64,000 bases of DNA from Aestuariimicrobium ganziense (lineage in GTDB: Bacteria; Actinomycetota; Actinomycetes; Propionibacteriales; Propionibacteriaceae): NCBI RefSeq assembly GCF_015352975.1, contig NZ_JACYIZ010000005.1, positions 186,001 to 250,000 of the forward strand, given 5' to 3'. Of this stretch, positions 40,520 to 49,276 are shown one piece after another. The notes below the pieces were generated by a model that did not search any database, was not told the DNA's origin, and worked only from the letters and a program-made list of their open reading frames with translations. Numbering within the stretch: the first letter of the stretch is position 1; each line of letters starts with the position of its first letter. The translations under genes and the position numbers were made by a program.

Positions 40520-41302
40520 ATGACTGACAAGATCGTGGCCACGATCGGCAAGTTGCTGCGCAAGGCCGAAACCACCGACTCGGTCGACGAGGCCGAGGCG
40601 CTGATGGCCAAGGCACAGGCGCTGGCGACCCGACATGCGATCGACCTGGCGGTCGCCCGGTTCGAGCACAGCGAGCGTGAGCGGCGCGAAGGCGTCGAGG
40701 AGCGGGTGGTGACGATCGGTCGTCCCCGCCAACCCCATCTGGTGCTGCGCCGACGGCTGTTCGGGGCGGTCGCCGAGGTCAACGACGTCACCGTGCTGTT
40801 GCGCGGCACCGAGGCCACGCTCTACCCGATCGGCTTCCCCAGCGACCTCGACGTGGTCGAGGCGATCTATCGCTCGCTCGAGGCGCAGATGACACGGGCC
40901 GCCGACGAGTGGATCCGGCGGTCGGGCACACCGCTGCACACCACCCAGGCGCGCACCATGTTCTACGAGGGGTTCGTGGCGCGCATCCACGCCCGCCTGG
41001 TCAAGGCCCGAGACGAGGCACTGTGGCAGGCCGACCCCGGGCCGGCCAAGAGCCTGCGCGAGCGCGTGCTGCGTCCACGTGGCGACGAACTGTCGTCCAC
41101 AGCGCTCGCCCTGCGCGCCAAGCGGCAAGAGGTGGACGACTTCATCCGCACGAGTTATCCCCGGCTGGCCACCCGGACGACCCGGGCCCGCGTCGCTGGC
41201 GGCCACGCCGGTCGTCGTGCCCACGAGGCCGGACGAACCGCGGCCGACCGCGCCCGGATCAGCGGCCAGAGGGCACTGCCGCGCGACCAGGCAGACGGCT
41301 GA
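40520..41302 (+). CDS. DUF2786 protein
   Basis: A protein of 260 residues. The N-terminal helical DUF2786 domain reads IVATIGKLLRKAETTDSVDEAEALMAKAQALATRH, followed by a central region with GIRPRQPHLVLRRRL-type basic stretches, then MFYEGFVARIHARL and a very Arg/Ala-rich C-terminus. This resembles DUF2786/DUF7168 proteins of phages and actinobacteria with unknown function. It is adjacent to the TIGR04338 gene, the usual partner. Confidence 0.8.
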   Translation: MTDKIVATIGKLLRKAETTDSVDEAEALMAKAQALATRHAIDLAVARFEHSERERREGVEERVVTIGRPRQPHLVLRRRLFGAVAEVNDVTVLLRGTEATLYPIGFPSDLDVVEAIYRSLEAQMTRAADEWIRRSGTPLHTTQARTMFYEGFVARIHARLVKARDEALWQADPGPAKSLRERVLRPRGDELSSTALALRAKRQEVDDFIRTSYPRLATRTTRARVAGGHAGRRAHEAGRTAADRARISGQRALPRDQADG

Positions 41303-41306
41303 GGCC

Positions 41307-42116
41307 TCAGCGCTGCTTGTCGACCTTGAGCACCCGAGTCCCGTCACCGCTGAACTGGATGGTGCCGTCCGGGTAGGTGAAGGTTGCCACCGCACCACCG
41401 CGTCCATCGGGAAGGAAGGTGATCTTCGTGGCTTGCCCCTCGAACACCTGCATGGCGCGCTCGTGCATCATCCAGAGCTGGTCGAAGTGGACGCTGTCGA
41501 TCATGAAGCTCGGAGCCTGCTTGCGCGCGGAAGGCGAACCGATCACGACCAGCCCGTTGACCGTCTCGAACGTCGAGGCCACCTCGGGCTGCCCCTCGGC
41601 GTGAGCGACGCCCTTGATCCCGGAGGCAGTCACCGTCATCTCGATGATCCAGGTGAGGCCCTGTTGGGTGAGCTCGGCGATCACCGGCTCGACGTTGAGG
41701 GTCTCGAGCGGGTTCTCGTGGGGGTCGACGGGCGGGTAGCCGGGGTCGGCGATCTCCGTGGCGGGTCCGCCGGAGGAGTCGCTGCGCACGTTCATGCCCA
41801 TGATGCCCACGCCACCGACGACAGCGATTCCGGCAGCGACCGCCAGCAGGTCTCGACGGTTGACCCCCTGCGAGACCGGCACTTGCGGTGGCCGGATCTG
41901 CACCGGCGCCCGGTTCGGCGTGCCGGTGAACTTCACCCGCGGTTGGGGCAGCCCGTCAAAGCTGCGGAGCATCTCGTTGTGGGTGACCGACCTGAGCACG
42001 AGGTCGCGCCGACGGTTGAGCTCGTCGTCGTCCAACCGGCCCTCGGCATAGGCCTTTGAGAGCAGGTCGAGGTACTGGTCGCGCTCCTCGAAGGACGCCC
42101 TCAGGTCTCCGCTCAC
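41307..42116 (-). CDS. DUF1707 membrane protein
   Basis: A protein of 269 residues. The N-terminal DUF1707 helices (about 8-48) read ERDQYLDLLSKAYAEGRLDDDELNRR; a transmembrane segment follows (about 90-110, RRDLLAVAAGIAVVGGVGIMGM), then an extracytoplasmic region of 150 residues with beta repeats ending TRVLKVD. The RR pair before the helix could be a Tat signal. GATACT lies 6 bases before the GTG at 42116. Function is unknown. Confidence 0.7.
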   Translation of the reverse strand: MSGDLRASFEERDQYLDLLSKAYAEGRLDDDELNRRRDLVLRSVTHNEMLRSFDGLPQPRVKFTGTPNRAPVQIRPPQVPVSQGVNRRDLLAVAAGIAVVGGVGIMGMNVRSDSSGGPATEIADPGYPPVDPHENPLETLNVEPVIAELTQQGLTWIIEMTVTASGIKGVAHAEGQPEVASTFETVNGLVVIGSPSARKQAPSFMIDSVHFDQLWMMHERAMQVFEGQATKITFLPDGRGGAVATFTYPDGTIQFSGDGTRVLKVDKQR

Positions 42117-42126
42117 CACTCCAGTA

Positions 42127-42594
42127 TCACTCGGTGGAGTCCGTGACGTCGGCGACCTGCGCGGCCAGCGCGGCGATCACCTCGTCCGCGTCGACCGTGG
42201 CGGCCACGCCGTGGGCACCGGCACCGAGTGAGACCCGTCGTCCGACCATGGTCAGGTCGGCGACCACCGGCCAGGCGGTGGTCGAGCCGAACGGTGTGAT
42301 CGTGCCGCGCTCGTAGCCGGTGGCCTCCTTGGCGGTGGCGGCGTCGGGCATCGACAGACGGTTCACCCCCAGCAGGGCGCGCAGCTTGGGCCAGCTGATC
42401 TCGCGGTCACCGGGCACGAGGACGAACAGGAAGTCGCCCTCGCCGCGGCGCAACACCAGCGTCTTGACGATGTCGCGGGGCTCGACCCCTCGGGCAGCGG
42501 CAGCCTCGGCCAACGAGCCGACCCGGCCGTGCCGGGTGAGGACGAACTCGACTCCCGCCGCCTCGAGACCGGCGACGACGCGCTGTTCGCTCAC
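42127..42594 (-). CDS. YbaK/EbsC-type aminoacyl-tRNA deacylase
   Basis: A protein of 155 residues. The YbaK fold carries the conserved VKTLVLR lysine near residue 44 and the C-terminal GAGAHGVAATVDADEVI segment. These stand-alone domains remove wrongly attached amino acids, most often from tRNA-Pro (Cys-tRNA-Pro). It starts one base after prs; a GTG start is used. Specificity is not readable. Confidence 0.85.
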   Translation of the reverse strand: MSEQRVVAGLEAAGVEFVLTRHGRVGSLAEAAAARGVEPRDIVKTLVLRRGEGDFLFVLVPGDREISWPKLRALLGVNRLSMPDAATAKEATGYERGTITPFGSTTAWPVVADLTMVGRRVSLGAGAHGVAATVDADEVIAALAAQVADVTDSTE

Positions 42595-42595
42595 C

Positions 42596-43567
42596 TCAGC
42601 CCTTGCCGTCGAACAGGCTGGTCACCGAGCCGTCCTCGAACACCTCGTGGATCGCCTTGGCGATCAGCGGCGCGATCGAGATCACGGTCAGCTTGGGGAT
42701 GTCGGCGGTCACCGGCAGCGTGTTGGTGACGATCACCTCTTCGAACACCGACTCGTTGAGCCGCTGGGCAGCAGGCCCCGACAGCACCGGGTGGGTTGCA
42801 GCGGCGATCACTCGCTTGGCGCCACGCTCGAGCAGCGCCTCGGCGGCCTGGCAGATGGTGCCCGCGGTGTCGATCATGTCGTCGACCAGCAGGCAGGTGT
42901 GGCCCTCGACCTCACCGACCACCTCGCGCACGGCGACGGTGTTGGCCTTGTCGGGGTCACGCCGCTTGTGCACGATCGCCAGCGGGCAGTCGAGCTTGTC
43001 GGTCCACATGTCGGCCAGTCGGACTCGTCCCGCGTCGGGTGAGACGACGGTGATCTCGTCCTCGCCGTACTTCTCGACGACGTAGTCGGCCAGCGCGGGC
43101 AGCGCCCACAGGTGGTCGACCGGGCCGTTGAAGAAGCCCTGGATCTGGGCGGCGTGCAGGTCGACCGACATGATCCGGTCGGCACCGGCTGCCCGGAACA
43201 GGTCGGCCATCAGCCGTGCCGAGATCGGCTCGCGGCCCAGGTGCTTCTTGTCCTGGCGGCCGTAAGGATAGAACGGGGCGACCACGGTGATCCGCTTGGC
43301 CGAGGCGCGCTTGAGCGCGTCGACCATGATCAACTGCTCCATCATCCACTCGTTGACCGGGGCGCAGTGGCTCTGGATGACGAAGGCGTCCGACCCACGC
43401 ACCGACTCCTCGAAGCGCACGTAGATCTCGGAGTTGGCATAGGTGATCGCCCGGGTCGGGGTCAGCTCGACACCGGTCAGTTCGGCGATCTCCTCGGCGA
43501 GTTCGGGGTAGGCGCGGCCCGAGAACAGCATCAAGTGCTTGTCGTTGGGACGCTTGACCCCGCTCAC
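42596..43567 (-). CDS. prs: Ribose-phosphate pyrophosphokinase
   Basis: A protein of 323 residues. Prs makes PRPP from ribose 5-phosphate and ATP. SVDLHAAQIQGFF, VVSPDAGRVRLADM and the PRPP loop CLLVDDMIDTAGT are complete. The GTG overlaps the glmU stop (GTGA) and has GGAGGG upstream. Order glmU-prs matches Rv1018c-Rv1017c. It is the operon partner for nucleotide and cell wall precursors. Confidence 0.95.
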   Translation of the reverse strand: MSGVKRPNDKHLMLFSGRAYPELAEEIAELTGVELTPTRAITYANSEIYVRFEESVRGSDAFVIQSHCAPVNEWMMEQLIMVDALKRASAKRITVVAPFYPYGRQDKKHLGREPISARLMADLFRAAGADRIMSVDLHAAQIQGFFNGPVDHLWALPALADYVVEKYGEDEITVVSPDAGRVRLADMWTDKLDCPLAIVHKRRDPDKANTVAVREVVGEVEGHTCLLVDDMIDTAGTICQAAEALLERGAKRVIAAATHPVLSGPAAQRLNESVFEEVIVTNTLPVTADIPKLTVISIAPLIAKAIHEVFEDGSVTSLFDGKG

Positions 43568-45117
43568 TGGGCACCCTCCTGGGCCTGCTGGGTGTTGAGG
43601 GCCTGCTGGTTCTTCTCGGCTGCCTTGGCGCGCGACTCGGTGACCTTGGGGTGCACCTGGCCGTCGCTGGCCTTGGCGGCCTCGTCCCACTTCGAACCGG
43701 GACGACGCTTGCCGATCCAACCCTCGCTGGCGTGCTGTCGTCCACGCGCGACGGCGAGATTGCCCGCCCCGACGTCGTCGGTGACGGTCGAGCCGGCGGC
43801 GACGAAGGCACCGGCGCCGATGTCGACCGGGGCGACCAGCACCGAGTTCGAGCCGACGAAGGCGTTGGCGCCGACGTGGGTGGTCGACTTGTTGAGCCCG
43901 TCGTAGTTGGCGAAGATCGTGCCCGCACCGATGTTGGCACCGGCGTCGATCACCGCATCGCCCGCGTAGGCCAGGTGGGGCACCTTGGCCCCGTCGCCGA
44001 TGACGGCGTTCTTGGTCTCGACGAAGGCGCCGATCTTGCCCTTGGCGCCGAGCTGGGTGCCCGGGCGCAGGTAGCTGAAAGGACCGACGTCGGCACCGGC
44101 ACCGATCACGGCGAGGGTGCCGTGGGTGCGGATCACCGTGGCGCCCTCGCCCACCTCGACGTCGACCAGGGTGGTGTCCGGTCCGATGGTGGCGCCGGTG
44201 GCCACCGAGGTGGCGCCCTCGAGCGTGGTGTTGGGCAGGATCGTCACGTCCTGGGCCAGGTCGACCGAGGCGTGGATCCAGGTGGTGGCCGGGTCGACCA
44301 CGGTGACGCCGGCGCGCATCCAGCCCTCGACGATCCGGTTGTTCATCTCGCGGTTCATCCGGGCCAGTTGCACACGATCGTTGACGCCCTCGGTCTGCCA
44401 CACGTCGTCGATGATCTTGGCGGTCACCAGTTCGCCCCGCTGGTTGGCGATGGTGATCACGTCGGTGAGGTAGAGCTCGCCCTGGGCGTTGTCGGTGGTC
44501 AGGTTGCCCAGGCCGTGGCGCAGGGTGTCGGCGTCGAAGACGTAGATGCCGGAGTTGATCTCGGTGATCGAGGCCTCGTCGTCGCTGCAGTCCTTCTGCT
44601 CGACGATCCTGGCCACCCGCTCACCGTCACGGACGATGCGTCCGTAGCCGTACGGGTCGTCCACGTGGGCGGTGAGCACGGTCGCCTTGGCGCCGGCCGC
44701 CCGGTGGGCCTCGACCAGCTCGACCAGGGTTTCGCCGGTGAGCATCGGCACGTCGCCGTAGGTGACGACCACCTCGCCGTCGAGCTCACCGAGGTCGGCC
44801 AGCCCGCATTGCACGGCGTGGCCGGTGCCGTTCTGCTGGTCCTGCACGGCGGTCGACACGTGCGGGGCGATGTCGTCGAGGTGGGCCAGCACCTGCTCGC
44901 GCTCGTGGCCGACGACGACCACGAGCCGCTGGGGCTGCAGTGCCTGGGCTGCGCTGACGGCGTAGCTGAGCATCGAGTGCCCGGCCACCTTGTGCAGCAG
45001 CTTCGAGGTGGACGACTTCATCCTGGTGCCGCCCCCGGCGGCGAGGACGACGACGGCCGCGACCGAACGGGAACTCTGCTCCGGGTCGGTCTGGGTGGTG
45101 GACGGGTCGGAAGTCAT
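43564..45117 (-). CDS. glmU: Bifunctional N-acetylglucosamine-1-phosphate uridyltransferase/glucosamine-1-phosphate acetyltransferase
   Basis: A protein of 517 residues. GlmU makes UDP-GlcNAc for peptidoglycan. The uridyltransferase domain (about 20-270) opens with VVVLAAGGGTRMKSSTSKLLHKVAGH; the left-handed beta-helix acetyltransferase domain follows, with FVETKNAVIGDGAKVPHLAYAGDA and the acetyl-CoA region. The C-terminal extension past about residue 475 is Lys/Gln/Ala-rich. AGGAG lies 7 bases before the ATG; the frame upstream to 45168 has no start signal. Confidence 0.96.
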   Translation of the reverse strand: MTSDPSTTQTDPEQSSRSVAAVVVLAAGGGTRMKSSTSKLLHKVAGHSMLSYAVSAAQALQPQRLVVVVGHEREQVLAHLDDIAPHVSTAVQDQQNGTGHAVQCGLADLGELDGEVVVTYGDVPMLTGETLVELVEAHRAAGAKATVLTAHVDDPYGYGRIVRDGERVARIVEQKDCSDDEASITEINSGIYVFDADTLRHGLGNLTTDNAQGELYLTDVITIANQRGELVTAKIIDDVWQTEGVNDRVQLARMNREMNNRIVEGWMRAGVTVVDPATTWIHASVDLAQDVTILPNTTLEGATSVATGATIGPDTTLVDVEVGEGATVIRTHGTLAVIGAGADVGPFSYLRPGTQLGAKGKIGAFVETKNAVIGDGAKVPHLAYAGDAVIDAGANIGAGTIFANYDGLNKSTTHVGANAFVGSNSVLVAPVDIGAGAFVAAGSTVTDDVGAGNLAVARGRQHASEGWIGKRRPGSKWDEAAKASDGQVHPKVTESRAKAAEKNQQALNTQQAQEGAQ

Positions 45118-45164
45118 CAACACGCTCCTGCCTGGGAGGGAACTCGGCCTCACCCTATCGGCAG

Positions 45165-45971
45165 TCACCGGCGCCAGATGTCGACCACGACGTCACTCAT
45201 CCGCTCACTGAAGGTCCCGGTCGGGCTGGCGTCAGCCAGCAGGGCGCGGATGCCAGTCTCGACCTCGGCCTGGTGCTCGCCGAGTCTCCCGGGCGAGGCC
45301 CACGACAGCGAGAGCACCGACGAGATCACCTCGTCGGTGGTGCGCTCGACCACCTCACCGGTGACGGTGAAGCGCTCCGGCCCGTGGAAGCCAGCAGCAG
45401 CGTAGATCGGGCTCTCGATGGCACCGACCTGGTCGGGTGGGGTCGGCCCACCTGACGCGGGGATGTCGACGAACTGCCCGACCAGGTCGCGGATCGCGTC
45501 CCGCGGGGGCGTCGGATGGGGCAGGTCCCAAGGGTCGCCGACACCTTCGTGGGTGGTGGCGTGCACGTGGACGAGGGCTCCCCCGCCGCGCAGCCGTCTG
45601 TGCGCCAACTCGGCCACGACCGGGCGATGCATCCAGTGGAACGACTGCGCCAACGTCACCAGGTCGAACTCACCCAGGTCGGCGGGCAGGTCCTCGGCGC
45701 GACACCGCAGCCATGTGACGTTGCCGATCCCGGCGAGGGCAGCCTGGTGGGCGGCCACCGCGAGCATGCCGCCATCGACGTCGACACCGACCGCTCGTCC
45801 GACCAACCGGGCAAGTGGCAGGGTGAGGGAACCCGGTCCGCACCCCAGGTCGAGCAGCCGGCGGGTGCCGTTGAGCCCGAGCCGGCCGGCCAGTTCGGTG
45901 AACAGCGCCGCTGGGTAGGGCACCCGGCCCCGCACGTAGTGCGGAGCCGCGCCTCGGTAGGGGCTCGACAT
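45165..45971 (-). CDS. SAM-dependent methyltransferase (class I)
   Basis: A protein of 268 residues. The SAM pocket is LLDLGCGPGSLTLPLARL (motif I) with VGVDVDGGMLAVA and FDLVTLAQSFHWM, typical of the UbiE/Methyltransf_11 type. The substrate is unknown. The longer frame runs back to 46625 but crosses a divergent gene remnant. TACCAT ends 7 bases before ATG 45971 on the minus strand, fixing the start. Confidence 0.85.
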   Translation of the reverse strand: MSSPYRGAAPHYVRGRVPYPAALFTELAGRLGLNGTRRLLDLGCGPGSLTLPLARLVGRAVGVDVDGGMLAVAAHQAALAGIGNVTWLRCRAEDLPADLGEFDLVTLAQSFHWMHRPVVAELAHRRLRGGGALVHVHATTHEGVGDPWDLPHPTPPRDAIRDLVGQFVDIPASGGPTPPDQVGAIESPIYAAAGFHGPERFTVTGEVVERTTDEVISSVLSLSWASPGRLGEHQAEVETGIRALLADASPTGTFSERMSDVVVDIWRR

Positions 45972-45978
45972 GTCGGCC

Positions 45979-45984
45979 ATGGTA
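45979..45984 (-). promoter_or_regulatory. -10 box for leaderless methyltransferase gene
   Basis: TACCAT on the minus strand, then GGCCGAC and the ATG at 45971. An upstream in-frame ATG overlaps the box. Confidence 0.6.
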
Positions 45985-46019
45985 GGCATCGGGCCACCGA
46001 CAGGTCCAGCGTCGTCGGT

Positions 46020-46710
46020 GTGACCCACGTGATCGAGGTGCCGGCTCCGGCCAGCCCAGGGGACGACCTGGGACCTGCGCTGCGTGAGGCACTGGGGCGA
46101 GCCTGCCGCACCGAGAGCCCGGTACGCGTCGTCCTGCCACCGGGTGAGCACCACCTGTACTCCCACGGCGCCCACCGTCGTGAGTTGCACCTGTCGAACA
46201 CCGTCGGCGCCAACCCCGACCACCGGGTCAAGGTGATCGCCTGGGCAGCGGGCCGGGTCACCTCGACGTGCGCGTGCCCGACGGGTACAGGATCTGGTGG
46301 GACGGGGGTGTCTGCCTCGCCCCGGACGACCCGTCCGAACCACCGGCCTGGACATACTGGGCCCTCGGGAGTGAGACCAACCACTATGTGCAACGCACCG
46401 ACCTGCGCACCGGACGCTGCTGGCGGGTGCCGTGGCCGGCGGCCATGTGGTGCTGGTCGAGCGGACGACCCTGCTCGACCTGCCCGACTGGACCGGTGTG
46501 GTGACCGCCGTCGACGGGCCCACGGGCACCGACCAGGAGCACGACCCGCACGTGCACCACGTCGAGTTCGACCGTGACCTGCCCTCAGGCCTGGAGCCCG
46601 ACCGGTTCGTGGCCGAGAACATCACCTACTGCGCCCGGGTGAGCGTGCGCAACAACCGGATCGAGACACTGCCGACCCCAGGGGTGCTGCTCGGGGTCGC
46701 TCGTCCCTGA
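46020..46710 (+). pseudogene. GH110-type alpha-1,3-galactosidase remnant in three frames
   Basis: Three fragments in three frames together read like the GH110 right-handed beta-helix family. Fragment 1 (46020 to about 46257): LGPALREALGRACRTESPVR and RRELHLSNTVGANPDHR. Fragment 2 (about 46257-46430): VPDGYRIWWDGG and TNHYVQRTDLRTGRCWR. Fragment 3 (about 46430-46710): LVERTTLLDLPDW, AVDGPTGTDQEHDPHVHHVEF and ENITYCARVSVRNN. The beta-helix middle with its catalytic residues is missing. It is clearly decayed. Confidence 0.8.
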
Positions 46711-46728
46711 CGACCAGGAGGTCTGACC

Positions 46729-47112
46729 CTACGACGCCGGGTGGTTCACCAACCGGGTGAACGCCATCGCCAGCAGCTTCCAACTCTCGTCCTGGGCGAC
46801 CCAGGTCTCGGTGACCGAGAACGGGTTGGTCACCTCGTTGCCGCCCACCACTGCGGTCAGCACCACGGTCGACAGCACCAGGGCGACCTCGTCCACGACG
46901 CGCACCTCGACGCCCTCGACCACGGCCGTGGCGTAGTGGATGCCACCGGACTCGATGACGGCGAGTTCCTGCTCGGTGGTCATGGTGGCGCCCATGTGCA
47001 CGAAGGCGCCCTGTTCGTGGAAGATCTCGGTCAGGGCGGCGACGTCCTTGGCCGACATCAACTCCCACTTGCGTCGGGAGAGCTCGGCGAGGTCATGTTC
47101 GCGGGTGGTCAT
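46729..47112 (-). CDS. NTF2-like (DUF4440/SnoaL-type) protein
   Basis: A protein of 127 residues. The cone-shaped NTF2 fold pattern is seen: AALTEIFHEQGAFVHMGATM, then VEVRVVDEVALVLSTVVLTA and VTETWVAQDESWKLLAMAFT. Such proteins are small ligand-binding or steroid-isomerase-like enzymes; no specific function is readable. TACCAT ends 7 bases before the ATG on the minus strand. Confidence 0.78.
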   Translation of the reverse strand: MTTREHDLAELSRRKWELMSAKDVAALTEIFHEQGAFVHMGATMTTEQELAVIESGGIHYATAVVEGVEVRVVDEVALVLSTVVLTAVVGGNEVTNPFSVTETWVAQDESWKLLAMAFTRLVNHPAS

Positions 47113-47171
47113 GCCCCCGATGGTAGGCACCCGCTGGCGACTCCATGGGCTGGTCAGGGAATACTTCAAGG

Positions 47172-48467
47172 GTGCCCCGAGCCCGCCACCCCCTGATCCA
47201 TGCCCTGACCAACCTGCGCGGGAACGGGCGGGCCTGCGTCTACACCGAGCCGATGTGGGGCCTGTCGATGGCCCTGGTGCTGCCCTATGCCTCGGTCTAC
47301 ATGCTGGCACTGGGGCTCGACGACAAGCAGATCGGCCTGCTGGCCTCGGTCTCGATGCTGTCGCAGATGGTGTCGGGGCTGGTCTCTGGCGCGATCACCG
47401 ACAAGTTCGGACGACGGCTGACCACGGCCGTCTCTGACTTCATCGCCTTCGTCATCCCGGCGATGATCTGGGCCTTCGCCCAGAACTTCTGGTGGTTCCT
47501 GATCGCCGCCACGATCAACGGCGTGTGGCAGGTGTCGCAGAACTCGTGGGACTGCCTGCTGGTCGAGGACGTGCCGCGCAGCACGATTCCCAAGGTCTAC
47601 TCACTGGTCAAGATCGCCGCTGACCTGTCGGCGCTGTTCGCCCCGATCGCCGCGCTGCTGGTGTCGCAGTTCGGGTTGGTGTTCGCGGTGCGCCTGCTCT
47701 ACGTGAACGCCTCATTCGTGATGCTCGCCAAGCTGTTGCTGCTCTACCGGTTCTCGACCGAGACCAGGATGGGCCGCATCCGCAAGGAGCAGACCAAGGG
47801 GGTGTCGCTGCGCAGTGCGCTGGCCGGGTACCCGCAGGTCGTCCGGCTGATCGTCGCGTCGAAGGGCACCCTGTTCGCGCTGCTGATCTCGGCCATCTAC
47901 TCGGCGGTGTGGCTGGTCAACTCCACCTTCTGGCAGGTCGTGGTCAACAAGCGCCTGGGCGTGCCGGACGCACTGCTGCCGTTCTTCCCGATGGTGCGTT
48001 CGCTGCTGTCGCTGCTGCTGTTCTTCACCGTGATCCACTGGCTGACCCACGGCTCGCGGCTGCGGTCGTCCACCATCGCCGGCCTGGTCGTCTACCTCGC
48101 CGGCCAGTTGCTGCTGGTGTCGATCCCGGCCGCGGACGAGGCCACCGGCCTCACCTACCTGATGCTGGCGGTCTGCCTGTTGCTCGACGCCTTCGGCACC
48201 GGCGTGCTGTTCATGCTGTCGGAGTCGCTGGTGGCGCTGCACGTCGACGCCACCGAGCGCTCGCGGGTGATGGCGATCCAGCGGACCTTGGTGATGCTGG
48301 TGAGCGCCCCGTTCGGCTGGATCTCAGGCTGGCTGTCGGACATGAACCGCACCTGGCCGTTCCTGCTGACCTCAACACTGCTGGTGATCGGCATCATCGC
48401 CGCCGGCCGGTTCTGGGTGACCACGCACGCCCCGACCGAGCACGAGGAGGAGTTGCTCCCCGGGTAG
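47172..48467 (+). CDS. MFS transporter
   Basis: A protein of 431 residues with twelve membrane segments. The MFS loop motif GAITDKFGRRLTTA is near residue 75. It differs from the other MFS gene (13892-15142); MGRIRKEQTKGVSLRSAL marks the central cytoplasmic loop. The substrate is unknown. AATACT ends 6 bases before the GTG. The stop codon lies inside the following tRNA gene (12-base overlap). Confidence 0.85.
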   Translation: MPRARHPLIHALTNLRGNGRACVYTEPMWGLSMALVLPYASVYMLALGLDDKQIGLLASVSMLSQMVSGLVSGAITDKFGRRLTTAVSDFIAFVIPAMIWAFAQNFWWFLIAATINGVWQVSQNSWDCLLVEDVPRSTIPKVYSLVKIAADLSALFAPIAALLVSQFGLVFAVRLLYVNASFVMLAKLLLLYRFSTETRMGRIRKEQTKGVSLRSALAGYPQVVRLIVASKGTLFALLISAIYSAVWLVNSTFWQVVVNKRLGVPDALLPFFPMVRSLLSLLLFFTVIHWLTHGSRLRSSTIAGLVVYLAGQLLLVSIPAADEATGLTYLMLAVCLLLDAFGTGVLFMLSESLVALHVDATERSRVMAIQRTLVMLVSAPFGWISGWLSDMNRTWPFLLTSTLLVIGIIAAGRFWVTTHAPTEHEEELLPG

Positions 48468-48534
48468 GAGTCGAACCTACGTCGCTTGTCCTGATTCAAA
48501 GTCAGGCGGGCCCTGCCGGCAGACCAACCGGGGA
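48456..48534 (-). tRNA. tRNA-Gln (anticodon TTG)
   Basis: Acceptor stem TCCCCGG pairs with CCGGGGA and discriminator G; the 3' CCA is not encoded (CAA). Anticodon arm is CCTGA-CTTTGAA-TCAGG and T arm GTAGG-TTCGACT-CCTAC. The variable loop is 9 bases (ACAAGCGAC) and two bases separate the D and anticodon arms, both longer than usual; the total is 79 bases. It overlaps the 3' end of the MFS gene on the other strand. Confidence 0.82.
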
Positions 48535-48589
48535 ACGTCGGGTCTCCCCGACGCCACCACCATAGACGCACCCCCGACCGGGTGCACCT

Positions 48590-48595
48590 TAGGAT
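48590..48595 (+). promoter_or_regulatory. -10 box for leaderless TetR gene
   Basis: TAGGAT followed by 6 bases and the GTG at 48602. Confidence 0.7.
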
Positions 48596-48601
48596 GGGCC
48601 C

Positions 48602-49264
48602 GTGCCCGAACCCACACCTGACCAGCGACCGGCCCGCGCCCGTCGTGGTCGTGTGCGCATGACCTCGGCACAGCGACGCGAGCAGTTGATCGAGGTCTCA
48701 CGCTCGCTGTTCGCCCAGTTCGGGTTCGACGCCACTTCGGTCGAGGAGATCGCGGCCACCGCCCAGGTCAGCAAGCCGGTGGTCTACGAGCACTTCGGCG
48801 GCAAGGAAGGTCTGTACGCCGTGGTCGTCGACCGCGCGTCGCGCACCTTGCTCGAGGCGATCCGCTCGGCGCTCACCGTCGAGGGCGCCTCGTCCCGCGA
48901 GCTCATCCAGCAGGGTGCGATGGCGCTGCTCGACTACATCGACGAGCAGCCCGACGGCTTCCGGATCCTGGCCCGCGACTCGTCGGTCGGCTCGTCCGGT
49001 GGTTCGTTCGCCAGCATCCTCAGCGACATCGCCGGCTCGGTCGAGGACCTGCTCGCCGAGCCGTTCGAGCGGCACGGTTTCAACTCCGAGTTCGCCGGCA
49101 TGTATGCCCAGGCCCTGGTCGGACTGGTCGCGATGGCTGGCCAGTCGTGGCTCGACGTGCGCGAACCGCCCAAGGAGGTGGTCGCCGCCCACCTGGTCAA
49201 CCTGGCCTGGAACGGCATGCGCAACCTCGAGATCGACCCCGAACTGGTCACCTCGCGCCAGTGA
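48602..49264 (+). CDS. TetR family transcriptional regulator
   Basis: A protein of 220 residues. A basic N-terminus leads to the TetR helix-turn-helix, about residues 21-65: QRREQLIEVSRSLFAQFGF, then TSVEEIAATAQVSKPVVYEHF. The C-terminal half is a ligand-binding helical domain. The position beside glmU-prs resembles Rv1019 of mycobacteria, but here several genes separate them. It faces the convergent dehydrogenase gene. No operator is recognised nearby. Confidence 0.88.
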   Translation: MPEPTPDQRPARARRGRVRMTSAQRREQLIEVSRSLFAQFGFDATSVEEIAATAQVSKPVVYEHFGGKEGLYAVVVDRASRTLLEAIRSALTVEGASSRELIQQGAMALLDYIDEQPDGFRILARDSSVGSSGGSFASILSDIAGSVEDLLAEPFERHGFNSEFAGMYAQALVGLVAMAGQSWLDVREPPKEVVAAHLVNLAWNGMRNLEIDPELVTSRQ

Positions 49265-49276
49265 ACCCCGCCTGCC

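Noticed and set aside
42596-44401. Very long frame including prs and extending far into glmU on the same strand
   Set aside because: The extension is the wrong-frame shadow of glmU; the GTG at 43567 with GGAGGG upstream starts real PRPP synthetase homology.
46020-46577. Reading the GH110 remnant as one long protein-coding gene
   Set aside because: Homology moves between three frames, so no single frame carries the protein.
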